Positions 1 to 12,651 of a stretch of DNA of 64,000 nucleotides are shown piece after piece. The DNA is from Tyto alba (taxonomy: Eukaryota; Chordata; Aves; Strigiformes; Tytonidae): positions 310,001-374,000 of the forward strand of contig NW_024881322.1 in assembly GCF_018691265.1 (NCBI RefSeq). The letters are read 5' to 3'. Under the pieces are notes generated by a model. It had not been told where the DNA came from. It did not search any database and saw only the letters and a program-made list of their open reading frames with translations. A program made the position numbers and the translations under genes. The number at the start of each line of letters is the position of its first letter. Positions within the stretch are counted from its first letter, which is position 1.

Positions 1-582
1 CACTCAAAGAAGCGAGTGATTATAATCTAGTGATTTTGCAAGACAAGTTCATAAGGGCTATAAATACAGCACATAGCATCAAAAGACCTCATCAGCCAGA
101 CATCTGAGTACCAGAAGGAGATCCAAGGCATAAAAGAAATCAAACCTTCAAAAACAGCGTACCAAATTGATTAGGCAACACTGGAAGAATGAGTCTTACA
201 CTTTATTGTGTATATATGCCGAACATGTTTATGATTTCTCTTAAAGGACCCATCCTGCATTATCGTTATAGTAACAGATAGTTCGTGTCGCGCCTGCCTT
301 CCCACACCCCGTATCCCACGATAAACAACGCTGCCTGTGTTAGACAGAATGTCCCTTCCAGGTGCATACCAGCTCCCGAAAGGGTACCAAAAATGTCCTA
401 CTCGGATGCTGTCAGAGCCAGATCATGAGCAGGAATCTCTGACTTTCCCAGTGGGAGGCACGAGCATGGAGCACGTAAGCTGCAGAGCTTGCTGGGCTGC
501 CCACGGGTGCAAGAGATGGTGACTGCTCCGCCGGCTCTGCAGACTGGGATGCAGCCCGGGATGCAGCCCGGACATCTCCCTC
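1..582. other. Non-coding flank, no gene seen
   Basis: AT-rich sequence that becomes GC-richer after about position 480. The short open frames here have no recognisable domain and overlap on both strands. I see no CpG island, splice-bounded exon or repeat family in it. Confidence 0.5.
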
Positions 583-644
583 GAGAAGAAGGAGGAGAAG
601 AAGAAGGAGAAGAAGGAGAAGAAGAAGAAGGAGGAGAAGAAGAA
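583..644. repeat. Polypurine GAA/GGA microsatellite
   Basis: About 60 bases made only of A and G on the plus strand, built from irregular GAA and GGA triplets, followed by ordinary sequence. Translated, it gives Lys/Glu-rich runs on plus and Ser, Leu or Phe runs on minus. This explains the overlapping low-complexity open frames at 398-932 and is not evidence of a protein. Polypurine/polypyrimidine tracts of this length can form triplex DNA; that is general knowledge, not shown here. Confidence 0.9.
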
Positions 645-3600
645 CTGCACATTTGCTGAACCGCGCAGCTGCCTCTGTGCGAAGCCTCGTGCAGCAGCAG
701 GGGAACGGCTCCGAGAGAGCAGCAGCCGCTGTGCTCGCCCAGGGCACCCCGGGGTGCCTCTCCCGGGCGGTACCGGTGCCCAGCTCCCCCCGACACGAAA
801 CCCTCGCGCAGGCAGAGCAGAGCGCCCCAGCGCAGGGTCAGAAGGCAGCTTGGGAAAGCACTGCGTGAGCAGGGCACAAATCCACAGAACCGCTGGGCCA
901 ACAAACTCGCTCAGAAACCTCACACTGCTCATGCAGGGAGCAGTGACTGGAATTTAAAATATAAAATATACCATCTATCCCTATGCCAGACAATGCTCTC
1001 TGTCTTCCACTGAGACTGTGTGCAGTGTGAGAAGACTACCTACACCCAGCAGCTGGAGAGGACTGCAAAACCAGCAACGGCTGATGCTCTGCCTTTTTCA
1101 AAAAATAGATGCTGAATGAGAACAGGAATGGGAAAATGAATGGGAATGAGAATGGGAAAAAACAACCTTAACTTGAAGTAATTTTTTCCTCATTACAGCA
1201 CAAAAAACGGGGGGGGGGGTGGTGGTGGTGGTGGTGCTCTGTATTTCCATTTAGTTTTCTTTGGGTTTGCTGTCTTCTTTTCACTTCAGACAGGTCTCAA
1301 GCTAGTAAGGCTGAGAGCCATCTCGTATTTACCTGGCAGACCCCAGCTGTGGGCAATGTCCTCACATCACAGTAGCGCTACTAACAGTTTTCCCTCTAAT
1401 TATTTTTTCCCAATTTTCTATTCTCCAGGTCAAAAAGCAAGGAAGAGCTTCAAACAGGTAACAGAGACGCCTCCTCTAAAAAAGAATTATCCAGAAAAAC
1501 TGCAATTCAGAATTAACAAAGCCTCAGGTCTTTTCTACAGAAGCGTTTCAAGTCCTATAAACAGAGAAGAGTTTTTCATTTATCAGGCTGCAGAAAGGGA
1601 AGGGCTTTCCATCAGGTGATTTTGAAATTCTTGGTCAAAGGTTAACTTGTTTTTTAACTTCAAAGTACAGAAAATCTTGGAGGCTGAAAGAACACAGGCG
1701 TGAGGGCTGCCCTGAAAGTAAAACTTCAGAGGGCACCTGAAAGCAGGCGATGAAGGCACATAAAGCTGCCTTCAGTACTGCACCTCTCCTCACTCTTGGT
1801 TTCACAGACAGATCCTAAGAAGTGAAAAGGCAAATCCCAGTTCGGAAAGTTTAAAATACAATCAGATTTTTTCTGGCCAGCCGCACCAAAGGAGGAAAGG
1901 CAGTTTCACTAATTAAGATCTGAACTTCTGCTTCGACTTCAGTTTTTTTATGATGTTACTAGATATTTAAAAATATGGTACTCATTCATTGCAGGGTGCA
2001 GCACCCGCAGGGCAGTGAGTAATGGTTTTACTCTTGCTTCAGTACTGGCAGCAGCATGTTGGACTGGAAAATGAACCTCTATTTCCTATCTATTTTTATA
2101 ATCAGTTTATCTATCATCTGCTTAATTCTTACCCCCATATGCACAATAGAAACAAAACATTTAAGTCTCAGTACTACACTGAAATACATTCACAACGCTG
2201 CCATTGACTCCGACAGCTAACCAGCGACACTGACTTGTAATCGAGGACAGCATTTGGCCCCAAACACTGTGCCTGTAGTCTATATGAAAAATTCATGAGC
2301 TAAATCTTTTCACTTCTTTTTATAAATAGGAGACAAAAATGAGAGAGTCATCACTTAGTCAGCCGGGGAATGAATCAAAAATCTAAACCTAGGGTATCAT
2401 TTTAAGGAAAGTAACTGGTAATAAAGACTAAGCAAACAGGATTGGACAGGACTGAGTTATTTGATTTTATGCCATATTTTTGGCTTTCATTAATTGAAAA
2501 GTAGAAAATATCAACCAAACATAGCAGTAAGATATCAGATACAAAGTAAAAATATGTAGTGCTAAATGCCTGAGTATATTTTGCTGTAGCACTGAAGTCA
2601 TACATGTTATTGAATCCTGGTTTGTTTGCAAGCTTTCCTGTTTCTCTAAACACAAACATTATTTTTGTTATTTTGTAACTAGCTCCATATTATGAGGTGA
2701 TATTAGCTGTGGGGATGACAGCTGGCAGGAACTTTTGAATCGAAGAGTCTCTCACTGATACACACGAAGCTCTGTATTAGCTCTCACAAGATGCACAGTT
2801 TACTAAAGATGATTACCCATGAGTAAATAATGAGTCATGATATCCTTAAAAAAGCAAATACACAGAGTTAAAGAATAATTTCTAACATGGGTAAACAGAC
2901 AGCACTGGAAATTGAATCACTTACGTGCATTTTTCCTAACAAAGTGTTAAAAGCTAGAAAATCTATAGAAAATAGCCATAATTAGATAAAAATAAGTTAT
3001 AAGACCTTGGAAAGACTGTATCTCTTTTCATATGACTGTAAAGCACCATTTACAGACATACGAACAAGTAAATGCAGTCTTAAATATATGCAGAAACAAA
3101 GGGAAGAGGGGTTTTATTTGGATGACACAACACAAACATATGGTAATTTTGTCATTCTTGATGGGTCATTCAATGGACAGGATACAAGCATATTTTTCAT
3201 AAATTCAATTCTGCCATCACACTTCCCAGAGGAACTTTTTGAGCCTAACAGTTAACTTTAAAATGTACATGGTAGCATTAGAAATAAGATGCATATGCAA
3301 ATAGCAATAAAGAAGGGGAGAGCATTTCATCACCGTCACTGATTTTCTGGAGATGAATTCCCCAACAGTAAATTCTCAAAGTGCTAGGAAGTTGTCTGAC
3401 AACATATAGTAAAAACGAGCAGTTCACCTGCATGTTATAATTACAGTGTTAGATCTGCAGTACCGCTTTCCTGCCCAATTTCCTATACCCTTATAAACAA
3501 TGCAGACCACCAAAATGCTACGTATTGGCAATATCCATTCCCAACACCATCCATCTGTAAGGATTTTGCCTATAACAGTTTGCTCCCAGCCATTCTGTGC

Positions 3601-6514
3601 AGCCTCACAAACATGTGAGAAGCTCCTCAGCAATTTTAAAAGAAAAATTAAATGGAAGTTAGTGATCCTTGTGACATCTCAGCAGCTGAGAGTGGTGGCT
3701 CTGGAGTGATAGCAAGAGTTAAAGACCATAAACACACTCTACTGTAACCACACCTTTTCTTATACCCTTCTGAAATGGTCACTTGTAAGGACTAAAGCAG
3801 AACAACCTGGAGTCCAAAGGAGAAAAAAAAAAAAAAATAAAAAATAAGGTCAGTAAGGAATTATGTGAAGATAGGAAAACCCACGCACCTAACCTGCTTT
3901 CTTTGTGAGCACCGCTGTATTAGAAAAAGATCCAGATTGCAAGTTGAAATTGGTGGTGTCCAAATGCTAGAACTAATGCTCTTTAGTTGACATGCAACAT
4001 TCTGAAATTAAGGAAGCCAGGATACATTTGAAAATGTCATGAGGAGGAAACGGTCACATTAGATTTCTCTGGGGAGTTGGGAGGAGCACTGAAGTTTTAC
4101 CGTGACACCTCCGTTCCAGGCTGGGTACGGCCACCACCTCGGGGGGAGCGCTGCCCAGCTGGGGTACCAAGCAACTGGGGTACCATACACCAGATCTGGA
4201 AGTTCTGACATGGAGACAGGGGTGCTCTTCCCCGCTTTCTTCCCGGTGTACTTCTCCTAGCATATTGGTCTTGAAATGTAATCCCTCATGCTCTGACTGA
4301 TCTACAACCGCCACACACTTAGTCGCAGTTCAGTTTTTTGAGATTATGTGATTTTAAATCACAAGTTCCTTAAAAGTTGTCACAACATTTTAAATAGCAT
4401 TTTTTGGAGAAGAACCAGACAGACTCCAGAATTGATCACACAACCTGTCCTACGAGTTTATTAAATTGTAGACACTTACACTTCTCAAGCAGGGTCACAT
4501 ATGAACATAACCTTCAATTCTACGAGGTGGCACTCATTTTTTTGGCTCACTGATGATTGTTAAGATCACTGAAAAAGCACCAAGTAGCTTTAGATGCCAA
4601 TGATCGTAATAGAAAAGATGGCACTTCTTCCCCAACAATCCTCAAAACTTAAAACACTACCGTAAAGAAAAGGGAAAGGAAGGAAAAATGAGTGCAACTG
4701 GAGCACTTCAACTAGAATAAAGACCCCTTTAGGGCACTTTAACTGCCAGTTTGAAGCTTAAAGAGAAAATAAAGTAAAATCTAAAATGTCACATGGTGCT
4801 TACAGTATTATATACGCCTACAATAGGCAAATACAACAGAATGCTGTTTTTGCTGTATTTTGCTTTATATTATTGCAATTATTTAATTAAGAAAAAATAT
4901 TACACTAAAAGTAGGAAATACTTCAACGTGAGTATCTTCTTTTTTTCTTTTCATGATGTAAATGATCCATATTCTCCATGTTGTTACACTACAGCTAAAC
5001 TAGGTTAAGGGCATTATTTAGTGTTCAAAACCAGAACATGTCACAACTATCAAAAATGACGATGGAAGAGGGGATTTCAGTAGCTGTCCACCCTCATTCT
5101 ACCAAAGTTGTATCATTCCATATTATACAGCTGCTGGTGCTTTACACAACTTAGGTTCCTATTGATTACTTCCGAGGTGGTAACACCCTCACACAGGGAC
5201 CGAAGTCTTAGATCCATCCCTTCTAACAAGTAGATCCCTTTGTTAAAATCAAAACACACTTTCACTTTTTACAGTTCCCCTTTACATCTACTTTCAGACA
5301 GTTCAGATACGCGTCACCAACACACGTACGCAGACACCTTGCAGGCTTTGCTAATGTCATTTTCCTTTCACTCCCTCTATTATTTTTCCAATTCCTCCCT
5401 GAACTCTCTTCTGTTTAATCTTCTGGTTAGAAAAAATAATAAATACTGCGGCATACACAAAAGGGAACACAGTGTTCTGGGACTGGCTTATGTGAGCCTT
5501 AGGAAAATGGTACAAAGCTGAGAAGAGCTGTGCTTGCTGTGGAGTGACGTCATGACCTCTGTCTACAGCCATAAATTATATCAGCAAAGTGACAGTGTTC
5601 TGCATGACCTTGTATTGCTTAATTTTTTCTCTCTTTTTTTATTATTACTGTGCTTGTCTTTGCTCTACTGATTCTAGTTACTTCCTCCAATTTGATAACA
5701 GTCTAACCAACCAAACATGTATTTCTCCTACACGTCCAAGCAGAAGACCTAATTTTACTGTCAGCACAGCCAGATCAAAGCAGCTAACCTGTTATGGAAA
5801 CATCAAGGCCAACACCCTAATAACGTCCCAATTTCTTATGTTAACCAAATCGATAAAATTATTCTTAATTAACAACAGGTAACACAGTAGAAACATAACT
5901 TGAAGGTAAGTGTTGAAACTTATTGACTCAAAAATGTACTGCATTCACTACTAGAAATTCAGCTACTGATCTACAAAATGTTCCAAAGATACAAAAATAT
6001 GTGCTATGCTGCACACTGAGAGATAACAAAAGAGTACAGAATCTTCATTCAGTAGTTTTACTTGTTGAATTACATAACGTTGATTAGAAGACATTAGCTT
6101 GGATTAAAAAGGGAAGAGCATTAATTGCTTTAAATATCACTAGCTAACTGACATATAAAGGCATAAAACTCTTACACTGAGTTTTCACAAACTTTCACCA
6201 AGTTTGTCACAAAGTTATCAGTAAACAAGTAATACAACACAATTCACCAATGAGAATCCGCATTACATCGGAAAAAAACACCAAGTGATACAGCAAAAGT
6301 CTGAAGAGAAACAAAGAAAAGCATGGTATAAATTTAATCCCTAAATCAAGATATTAGGCTTTCCACATATATACAGATGCAGATGGCTGGGTATACCAAT
6401 TCCAAAGAGAAAACTGTAGATAAAATTATTTCCATCTTAAAAGCGCACTGTAAGCAGATCGTTTTGCTCACAAAACTGTTGAACTTTGGAAAACAGTAAG
6501 CTTGTCCCACCTAC
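645..6514. other. AT-rich intron-like or intergenic DNA
   Basis: No convincing gene. It holds a G run followed by a GGT repeat at 1,209-1,236 and an A-rich tract at 3,821-3,840. One plus-strand stretch, about 1,429-1,613, sits between a pyrimidine-rich acceptor and a CAG|GTGATT donor with an open frame, but it matches no family I know. A near-consensus plus-strand donor, AAG|GTAAGTG, occurs near 5,906 with no good acceptor close upstream. Confidence 0.45.
1209..1236. repeat. G run plus GGT microsatellite
   Basis: A run of G on the plus strand passes directly into repeated GGT triplets. It is a simple sequence repeat with no neighbouring gene signal. Confidence 0.9.
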
Positions 6515-6612
6515 TTTTATTTTTGCCTTTCTCATTTCTCCAGCAGTAATAACCACCGAAGGCAATCTCATACTAAATTCCACTTTAGAGTCCCGACCCC
6601 TGATTTCAAACA
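6515..6612 (-). CDS. Candidate internal coding exon, unknown gene
   Basis: On the minus strand a 98-bp open segment is bounded by an acceptor (TACACATCTTCCTGCAG, then exon) and a donor (exon, then GTAGGTG). The frame is open throughout: two bases complete a split codon, then 32 codons beginning FEIRGRDSKVEF and ending AGEMRKAKIK, with the donor at phase 0. The mix of charged and hydrophobic residues looks protein-like, with a beta-rich pattern. I do not recognise the family. It lies about 11 kb downstream of the minus-strand donors in CpG island 1, so it could be an early exon of that transcript. Against it: the frame also stays open beyond both splice sites, the pyrimidine tract is short, and chance pseudo-exons of this quality occur. 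Confidence is low. Confidence 0.3.
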
Positions 6613-9036
6613 CTGCAGGAAGATGTGTATTTATTAAACATACACAATGTTGACCGAATTTCAAAAATCATTATTGGGATCATAACTTTTTCCTTCTGAC
6701 ACATCACTTCTGTGCACTACTTAAGGTCATAATCTTCCTTTGAAACTCAGCAAGACTTTCTCACATGGAAATGAGATAGCAATTCCACCCCTTTGATATT
6801 ATTTTAAAAAGTAGCTCATTCAGTACTAGGAGTATTATTAAATAAAATACATACAAGTAAATTAACAGTAAAGTAACACAAAGACTGCTGGCATCTGCTG
6901 GCTATAACCCAGTAGCTCAGATTTGCTCTGCTGACACAGTATATAAAAGGAGTAACCCCAGACATCATTTTTTCTGACTCAAAACCAACCCATCCAAAAA
7001 TACAAAAAGCGTGCAACAAATATGAATCCCCCAAAGATTACCCTCAATACAGATAAGCTCAGCAAAAGTAAGCGTTTAAACTGTAACTTCTGATCTGCCC
7101 ATCTGCTTTCCCCACTTAGCCCTGCTTTCCAGATGGGAAAACAGGTGAGGTCTTGAATTACTCATATGTCGCTCTGTAGTTTTGCCCACACCCTTCTTCC
7201 TGTTACACCATCACCCAAGTATTGTGAAATTTGGGTCTCCTAACAGAGATTGCAGCTCGTAACCTTCACACAGCAATAGGTAAAGCTTAGTCCTATTCTA
7301 TCCCAAGCTCTGCAACATCTGCCAGGTCGAATCTCTCCAATTCTTCCTGCCTACTGCTCTTTCTGGGTTTAAATGCTCCTTCTCTTGAAGAAGGAAAAAT
7401 TACATTGAGGTTTTCACAATCCTAATTTGCAAATTGTTTCAACCTCTTTTAGATTAGATTACTTTCCAAAGCAAACACAGTAATACTATACCACTCTCAT
7501 TTCCCAAACACAGACTGACTTACGACTGTGCAGGGCACACAATGCATTTGTCTCTTTTCAGCTGCCCATGTTCACAAATGGCTTTCACTGACTTCGGGAG
7601 ATCTTCGCAAAAGTACGGGATGTTTCACTTATCCAAGGCTATTTAAAGGAGCAAGACTTAAAGAAATACTGACAAGCTTAGGCATGATGTATCAGGAAAC
7701 CCTTAGCAACAAAACATTAAAAAAAAAATTCAGACAGTAGATATGATCTTGTAGATCTGGACTCAGGAGTGGTAAAGGTCTGCCTTTAAATATCTTTTCT
7801 TGCACCACCAATCAATTAATTCAGCTGCAGACTTACGATCATCAAAATGGACTATGGCTATATCTACACAGACATGTTTTGAAGAGACTGAGCTCAAGTT
7901 ATAACTCGGTGTGGAGTTGAACTTCACAAAGGGGAATCCAAGCTTTTCTTCTTATTGCATGTCATGCTTGCCCGGACAGTGAGCCATATCCTGTCAGCAA
8001 TCCGCTTCCCCTTTGCCTTCTATCTCCAAAGTAAATTGCCAACAAGACTTCCTGCTAGTCCTCGTAAGTCGAGGAAATAAAACATGTAAAAAATACTGAG
8101 AAACAGAAAGCTTTTAGAAAAAAAGCTAGCCTGGATTGTTGTTGCAAAACATGGGTTAAACTGATGTGAACTTCTATTATGGGCATGAATTTTAAGCTGC
8201 CATTTGTGGATGAACTCGAGCTACAAGCAAAGGTAAGGAGATGTCTGGTACGTGCCCTGGCTGCCAGCCAGTGTCCACACTGGTCCCCACAGGGCTGCCT
8301 CACGAGTAGGTCGTGTAGTAATGGGAGAGGGAAGACTGCCTGCTTCAGTTCAGGCCCTGTGGCTGCAAGTCCACCACTTTCTTGCTTTCAGTACTTGGGT
8401 TTCTTGCTGGAGACACAGGTAGCTCAAGAAAGAGATCTCTGGAAAAGCTCTGGGAGCCAAACTGGGCAGCAAAGGTCAAGGGAGAGGGGAGGGCAAGGGT
8501 TCACAGAGTAGTTTGCTTATGCAAATTTGGCTTTTTACGCTTACATTCCTATGAGCAACGCACGATCACAAAATGCCTCCTAAACAGCAGCCAAGTCCTA
8601 GCTACTTTTTATGCCCATATGACTCTTTCTATGGGATCAAAGGCAACGAGCCTGAGCATTGATCCTTTATGTGCAAAGGTGAGAGCACGAAGTCTGGTTC
8701 TAAGTTTTAAGTAAATTCACGACTTTGATGCGTGCCTGGAAAATGCATTTAAGGCACTTTTTGAAGTTACAGAGCAGATTAAATTGTTTGTGTAGACCGA
8801 AGCAGTGTGATTTGTTCTCCGTTATTCTGGCTTGAATTCATAATATTTTTATTGATTCCCCTGAATTTATTACGGGCAAGACTGGCAGACCAGCTTATTT
8901 TCAAAGTATGCTCTACGCTTCCCATTAAATTAATCTATTTTAAATTATTTTTTACATCACTCATCTCTAATCGAGTGAACAGCAATTTCCCATATCAGAC
9001 TGTCCATCTCAAGATGAACTTTTTCAGAAAATTTCA
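6613..9036. other. AT-rich non-coding stretch
   Basis: No supported gene. A strong plus-strand donor (AAG|GTAAGGAG near 8,232) follows a short ATG frame starting at 8,179, but there is no good acceptor and a stop lies just upstream. A short segment near 8,391-8,418 has a good pyrimidine-rich acceptor and a CAG|GTAGCT donor. I regard both as probable chance matches. Confidence 0.4.
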
Positions 9037-9235
9037 GTCACAGAATAGCTGAGGCCAGAAGGCACCTCTGGAGACTATCTAATCCACCCCCCCCAGCTCA
9101 AGCAGGGTCACCTGGAGCGGGTTGCCCTGGGCCACGTCCATCTGGGTTTTAAATATCTCCAAGGATGGAGATGACACAACCTCTCTGGGCAACCTGTGCT
9201 GGTGTTCAACCAGTCAGCACAGTCTTGTTGTTTCT
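9037..9235 (-). mobile_element. CR1 LINE 3'-end fragment
   Basis: Starts with CACAGAATAGCTGAGG and continues through the antisense CR1 landmarks: an acctctggaga block, the ctcaagcagggtcacct block, a gttgccctgggcca block, then tatctccaaggatggaga and cctctctgggcaacctgtg. In this orientation it is the reverse complement of the avian CR1 3' region, so the element lies on the minus strand with its 3' end at the low coordinate. It is truncated, as most CR1 copies are, and has no reverse transcriptase frame. The family is diagnostic of sauropsid, especially bird, genomes. Confidence 0.93.
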
Positions 9236-11400
9236 GCAGAAGTAGCCAATTTGATATCTTTCTTCCTATATGCAAAATTTCAGACTTTTTCTTTCAACTA
9301 CTTGAGCTCTCCTACTCCTTGGAACAGAATCTGCAATTTGGCAAGAAAGGCCCTTATGGCAAGAATTAATCCTGCCATCCCTGTGAAAATCTATTCAGAA
9401 AGGGAAAATGGGGGAGAGGGACTTGCCTAAGTTTATTTGTGCTCCACAAAATCTTTTCTAGAATTTGGATTAAAAAAGCAAACAAACAAACAAACCAACC
9501 CCAAACTTGTTTCATTCAGATTCTTGAATTTACCAGCTATCAGGTATTTCAGGAGACGTGAAGACATCTGAAAACAGAAGGAAGCATGCTGTATATACAT
9601 ACATTTCTCCACACACCTAGCTCCATGCCAGGAACAGGCACCGCGAAGAAGCCACTGCAGTGCCCGGAGGCCGGAGGCACGGTCCTGGATGCAGAAACAA
9701 GCGCGGCCAGGTCTGCCCTCTCCCCGGGGAGAGCCCCGTGAGCCTGGAGAAGTCCAGGCCCCCGCCAGCCCACAGCGCTGCCCCTTGCCCCTCGGACTGC
9801 CACCTGGCAAACCACGATGGACTGGGGCGAGGGAGGAGAGGCCAAGGGACAGCAACTGCCTGACGCAGCAACCCTTGGGCTGGGGCAGTTTGGGGAAAGC
9901 CTGCTTGTTTCTCCTCTTCCAGTCACCAGCCCAGAACCACGACCCAGATGGGCTGGGAAGGCTCCGTCCACTCCACATCCCCTGGTTTGGAGCTATGAAA
10001 GCCCCTCACCAACAGACGCCAACAAAAGCACTCCCAAAGCCTGGCCACCGGGCACCAACCCTTCTGTCTCTCATAAAGAATGCAAAAGAAGGGCTTGTTA
10101 TTAGGCAGGTGGGGGAAAAGTGCTGAAACACTCCACAACCACAGCTGACAGGTTCTATCACAGCCAAGTTTGACCATGAACAGTGAAAACTGACAGCACT
10201 CAGAGCTGTGCCGTGAAAGGAGGGCTGAAGGCAAACACCCGTAGGCCCAGGTAAGAAACAGGTAATCTGCCCTGAAGAGAAAGCAAGGCAGACGAGAGGA
10301 GATGGAAGCACCTTAGCCTAGCTGTCCCCCCTTCCCAGTTCCTATGCCAACGCAAAATGTCTCATCCACGTCACTGCAGGTAGGACCAGGAGGGCTAGCT
10401 CAGGGAACAGCTCTATAGAGAGGGTATGACCAAAGCCCTCCCGCACTCAGGAATTAAGGAATCCAGCACTTCCCTGCCCCAGGCCACCGCCGTTCCCATC
10501 CACACCTAACCGCCTAGCAGAGAAAGCACTTCTACCTTCGCAAAACTGAAGAGTGTTTTGATACGAGGCCTCTTGAAGAGATCACAGTAGATCCTCCCGC
10601 CTCGCAAAACACACTCCCACCATCACTGACTGGCAAGGCATGGCCAGAATGGCTGCAAGCACATTCCCTGCATCCTACTGGGAGAGAGGCAGTGGGTGAT
10701 ATTCATCTTTCCTGGGCAGGGGATGAAAGCAACAGGGCTTCCCAGGAGGCCTGACTATCAGAGCAGTCTCTGGGTCCTCCCAGAGTTCAATGGAAATGAA
10801 GACAGCTGCCATCAAGATGGTATCTTGTGCAGCAACCCACCTGGCAAGAAAGCAGGCTTCATCCATCTCAGAGGCTATCATCATTTTCACCAAATTCTCA
10901 CAGCACGTGCCAGTGGTCACATACAGATGCAGAAGAACCTCCAAGTGGGGGGGGCAAGGGAGGGAGATGCCAAAAAGCAGTGGGACTGGGGACAATAAAA
11001 ACCACCACCACCACCAAGGAGCAAACCCCTCAGTAATGCAGAAAGATGAGAAGGCAAAAGCCCAGGGCCTGGTCAACACAATGGCAAGCAGGACTCCTGT
11101 CACTGACTTATCCCTTTTGGCAGCACAAAGACCCTGTCAGAGAGGACCAGGCAGCAGATGACTCCGAGGACAGTGCAACCCACCCTGCCAACAGTAGGAG
11201 CGTGGCAGCTGCCTCCAGCCTCTGACAGATTCAGCAGCCAGAGAGACTGACAGGACATCCGACGGGGAAAAGAGGTTGTGATGCCATCTCCATGCACTAG
11301 ACTCTTCAAGGAAAGAAGATGTCTCTAGCATCCCTGTCCTATTTCCAGCAAAGCAGAAAAGTATGAAGTATCTACGGCAGAGGACTTCTTTGTGGTGGGG

Positions 11401-11431
11401 AAAAAAAAAAGAAAAAAAAAAAAAAAAAAAA
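11401..11431. repeat. Poly(A) tract
   Basis: About thirty bases that are nearly all A on the plus strand, with one G interruption. No retroelement body is recognisable on the 5' side, so it could be a microsatellite or the tail of a decayed insertion. Confidence 0.85.
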
Positions 11432-12432
11432 GCTGAACAGTTTACAACAGTTGAACGCTAAGTTGGAAAATCAAGTTAGATACCTTCCTGGTGCAGAGTT
11501 AACTGATTTTCAACACAAAGTTCACAATAACCAGTGACAAATTACTGCTACATGTGTACCATTTACAGGCACAGACCACATGCTTCCCGTATTCTATGTA
11601 ACCAGCTGCATTCCCTGTGATCTGATGTTCAAAAGTTTCAGTGTCAAATAAAGTTAAGAGGAGTTGTAGTTTTCACACACGGCTGTTACTATACAACACT
11701 AAACGCGCTGTAAAAGTGAAGCAGTGCCATCCCTGGACTCTAAACCTTTATTTATCTGCATATACTCAGAGATACCTGAATTAAGGCTGCATAATCAACC
11801 TTAATTCTGGTATTTCCTTTCCTTAGCGCTTGACATTATAGCCTTAATAATCAGCCACTTATGCAGTTAAACAGTTGACCCAAGTCCTCTGGCCCAACTA
11901 AGCTGTTTTATTCTGGTCACAGAGAGCACTTCAATAAACCACATCACTTCAGTAAGTCACACCAGTGGAACAGGCACAACACAAAATACACGCAGTTCAG
12001 CGCTGCATGGGAAGTACTCTGTGTTCCAAATACAATTTTCTCTATGTTTTTAGAAATAAAATTATACTTTATTAGTTAATGGAGGTAATTATTTTGCTTT
12101 AAAACCAAAATTTGTCACATATTTTATAGGCTAATACTCTTTTAATACATATGTGCATGGGCATGTATATTCTGGATTTACATGGGTAATAACTCTGTAC
12201 AGAATCTTTCCCTGCTTATCTAACTGCATAATGTGTTTCACCTTATCTTTTTCAGGGGAATAAATGCAACATGGAAAGTAAGACACATAACTTAAAAAAG
12301 AAGGCTTGAGATAAACCCTTCCATTTCCTGAAGCCACGGACAAAGCTGTTCTAAGCCTACAGCTCCTAATTACACTTTCAAGCACCTTGCACATCAACAC
12401 ACACCATTTTTTAAAAAGACATTTGAAATATT

Positions 12433-12451
12433 AAAAAAAAAAAAAAAAAAG
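12433..12451. repeat. Poly(A) tract
   Basis: A pure A run in AT-rich sequence, preceded by ATATTA. No adjoining mobile element is recognised. Confidence 0.85.
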
Positions 12452-12548
12452 GAGCCAGGAATAAGTTAATAAACCATGAAAATAAAATTATTATTTTAAT
12501 GTAAAGCTAGCAAACAGATGGTATGATGTCACATGAAGGCAATCCTAC

Positions 12549-12629
12549 CTGTGTCAAGAATTGCAAGGAGCTAGGCAAATGGACCAGGAACGATAAGATT
12601 GTGCTAAAGGCCAGAGATAAAAAACAGTG
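12549..12629 (-). other. Splice-flanked 81-bp exon candidate
   Basis: On the minus strand a good acceptor (GAAGCTATTTCTTCTTTAG) precedes 81 bases ending in ACACAG, followed by donor GTAGGA. The length is a multiple of three and one frame is open for 27 codons (HCFLSLAFSTILSF and onward), but it is hydrophobic and unrecognised. It could be a lncRNA exon or a chance match. Confidence 0.15.
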
Positions 12630-12651
12630 CTAAAGAAGAAATAGCTTCAAT

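Larger units (their letters stand above)
9236..12548. other. Non-coding, mixed composition
   Basis: Contains an A/C-rich CAAA repeat at about 9,474-9,502, a GC-richer patch at about 9,640-9,990 with overlapping open frames on both strands, and a long A tract at 11,401-11,431. A plus-strand CAG|GTAAGAAAC donor near 10,250 has only a weak acceptor upstream. No frame has recognisable domains. Confidence 0.4.

Noticed and set aside
398..932. Three overlapping minus-strand frames of 111-169 codons
   Set aside because: They owe their length to the polypurine tract, which encodes Ser, Leu or Phe runs depending on frame.
3428..3600. Minus-strand segment ending at CAG|GTGAAC with an open frame
   Set aside because: No acceptable pyrimidine-rich acceptor, and the translation has an implausible Trp/Cys/Ile mix.
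7105..7150. Possible reverse-orientation MIR (CCAGATGGGAAAACAGGTGAGG)
   Set aside because: Only a short block resembles MIR, and the flanking sequence does not follow the family order.
8179..8232. Plus-strand short ATG frame ending at AAG|GTAAGG
   Set aside because: A stop lies immediately upstream in frame, there is no acceptor, and no promoter is near. The donor alone is not enough.
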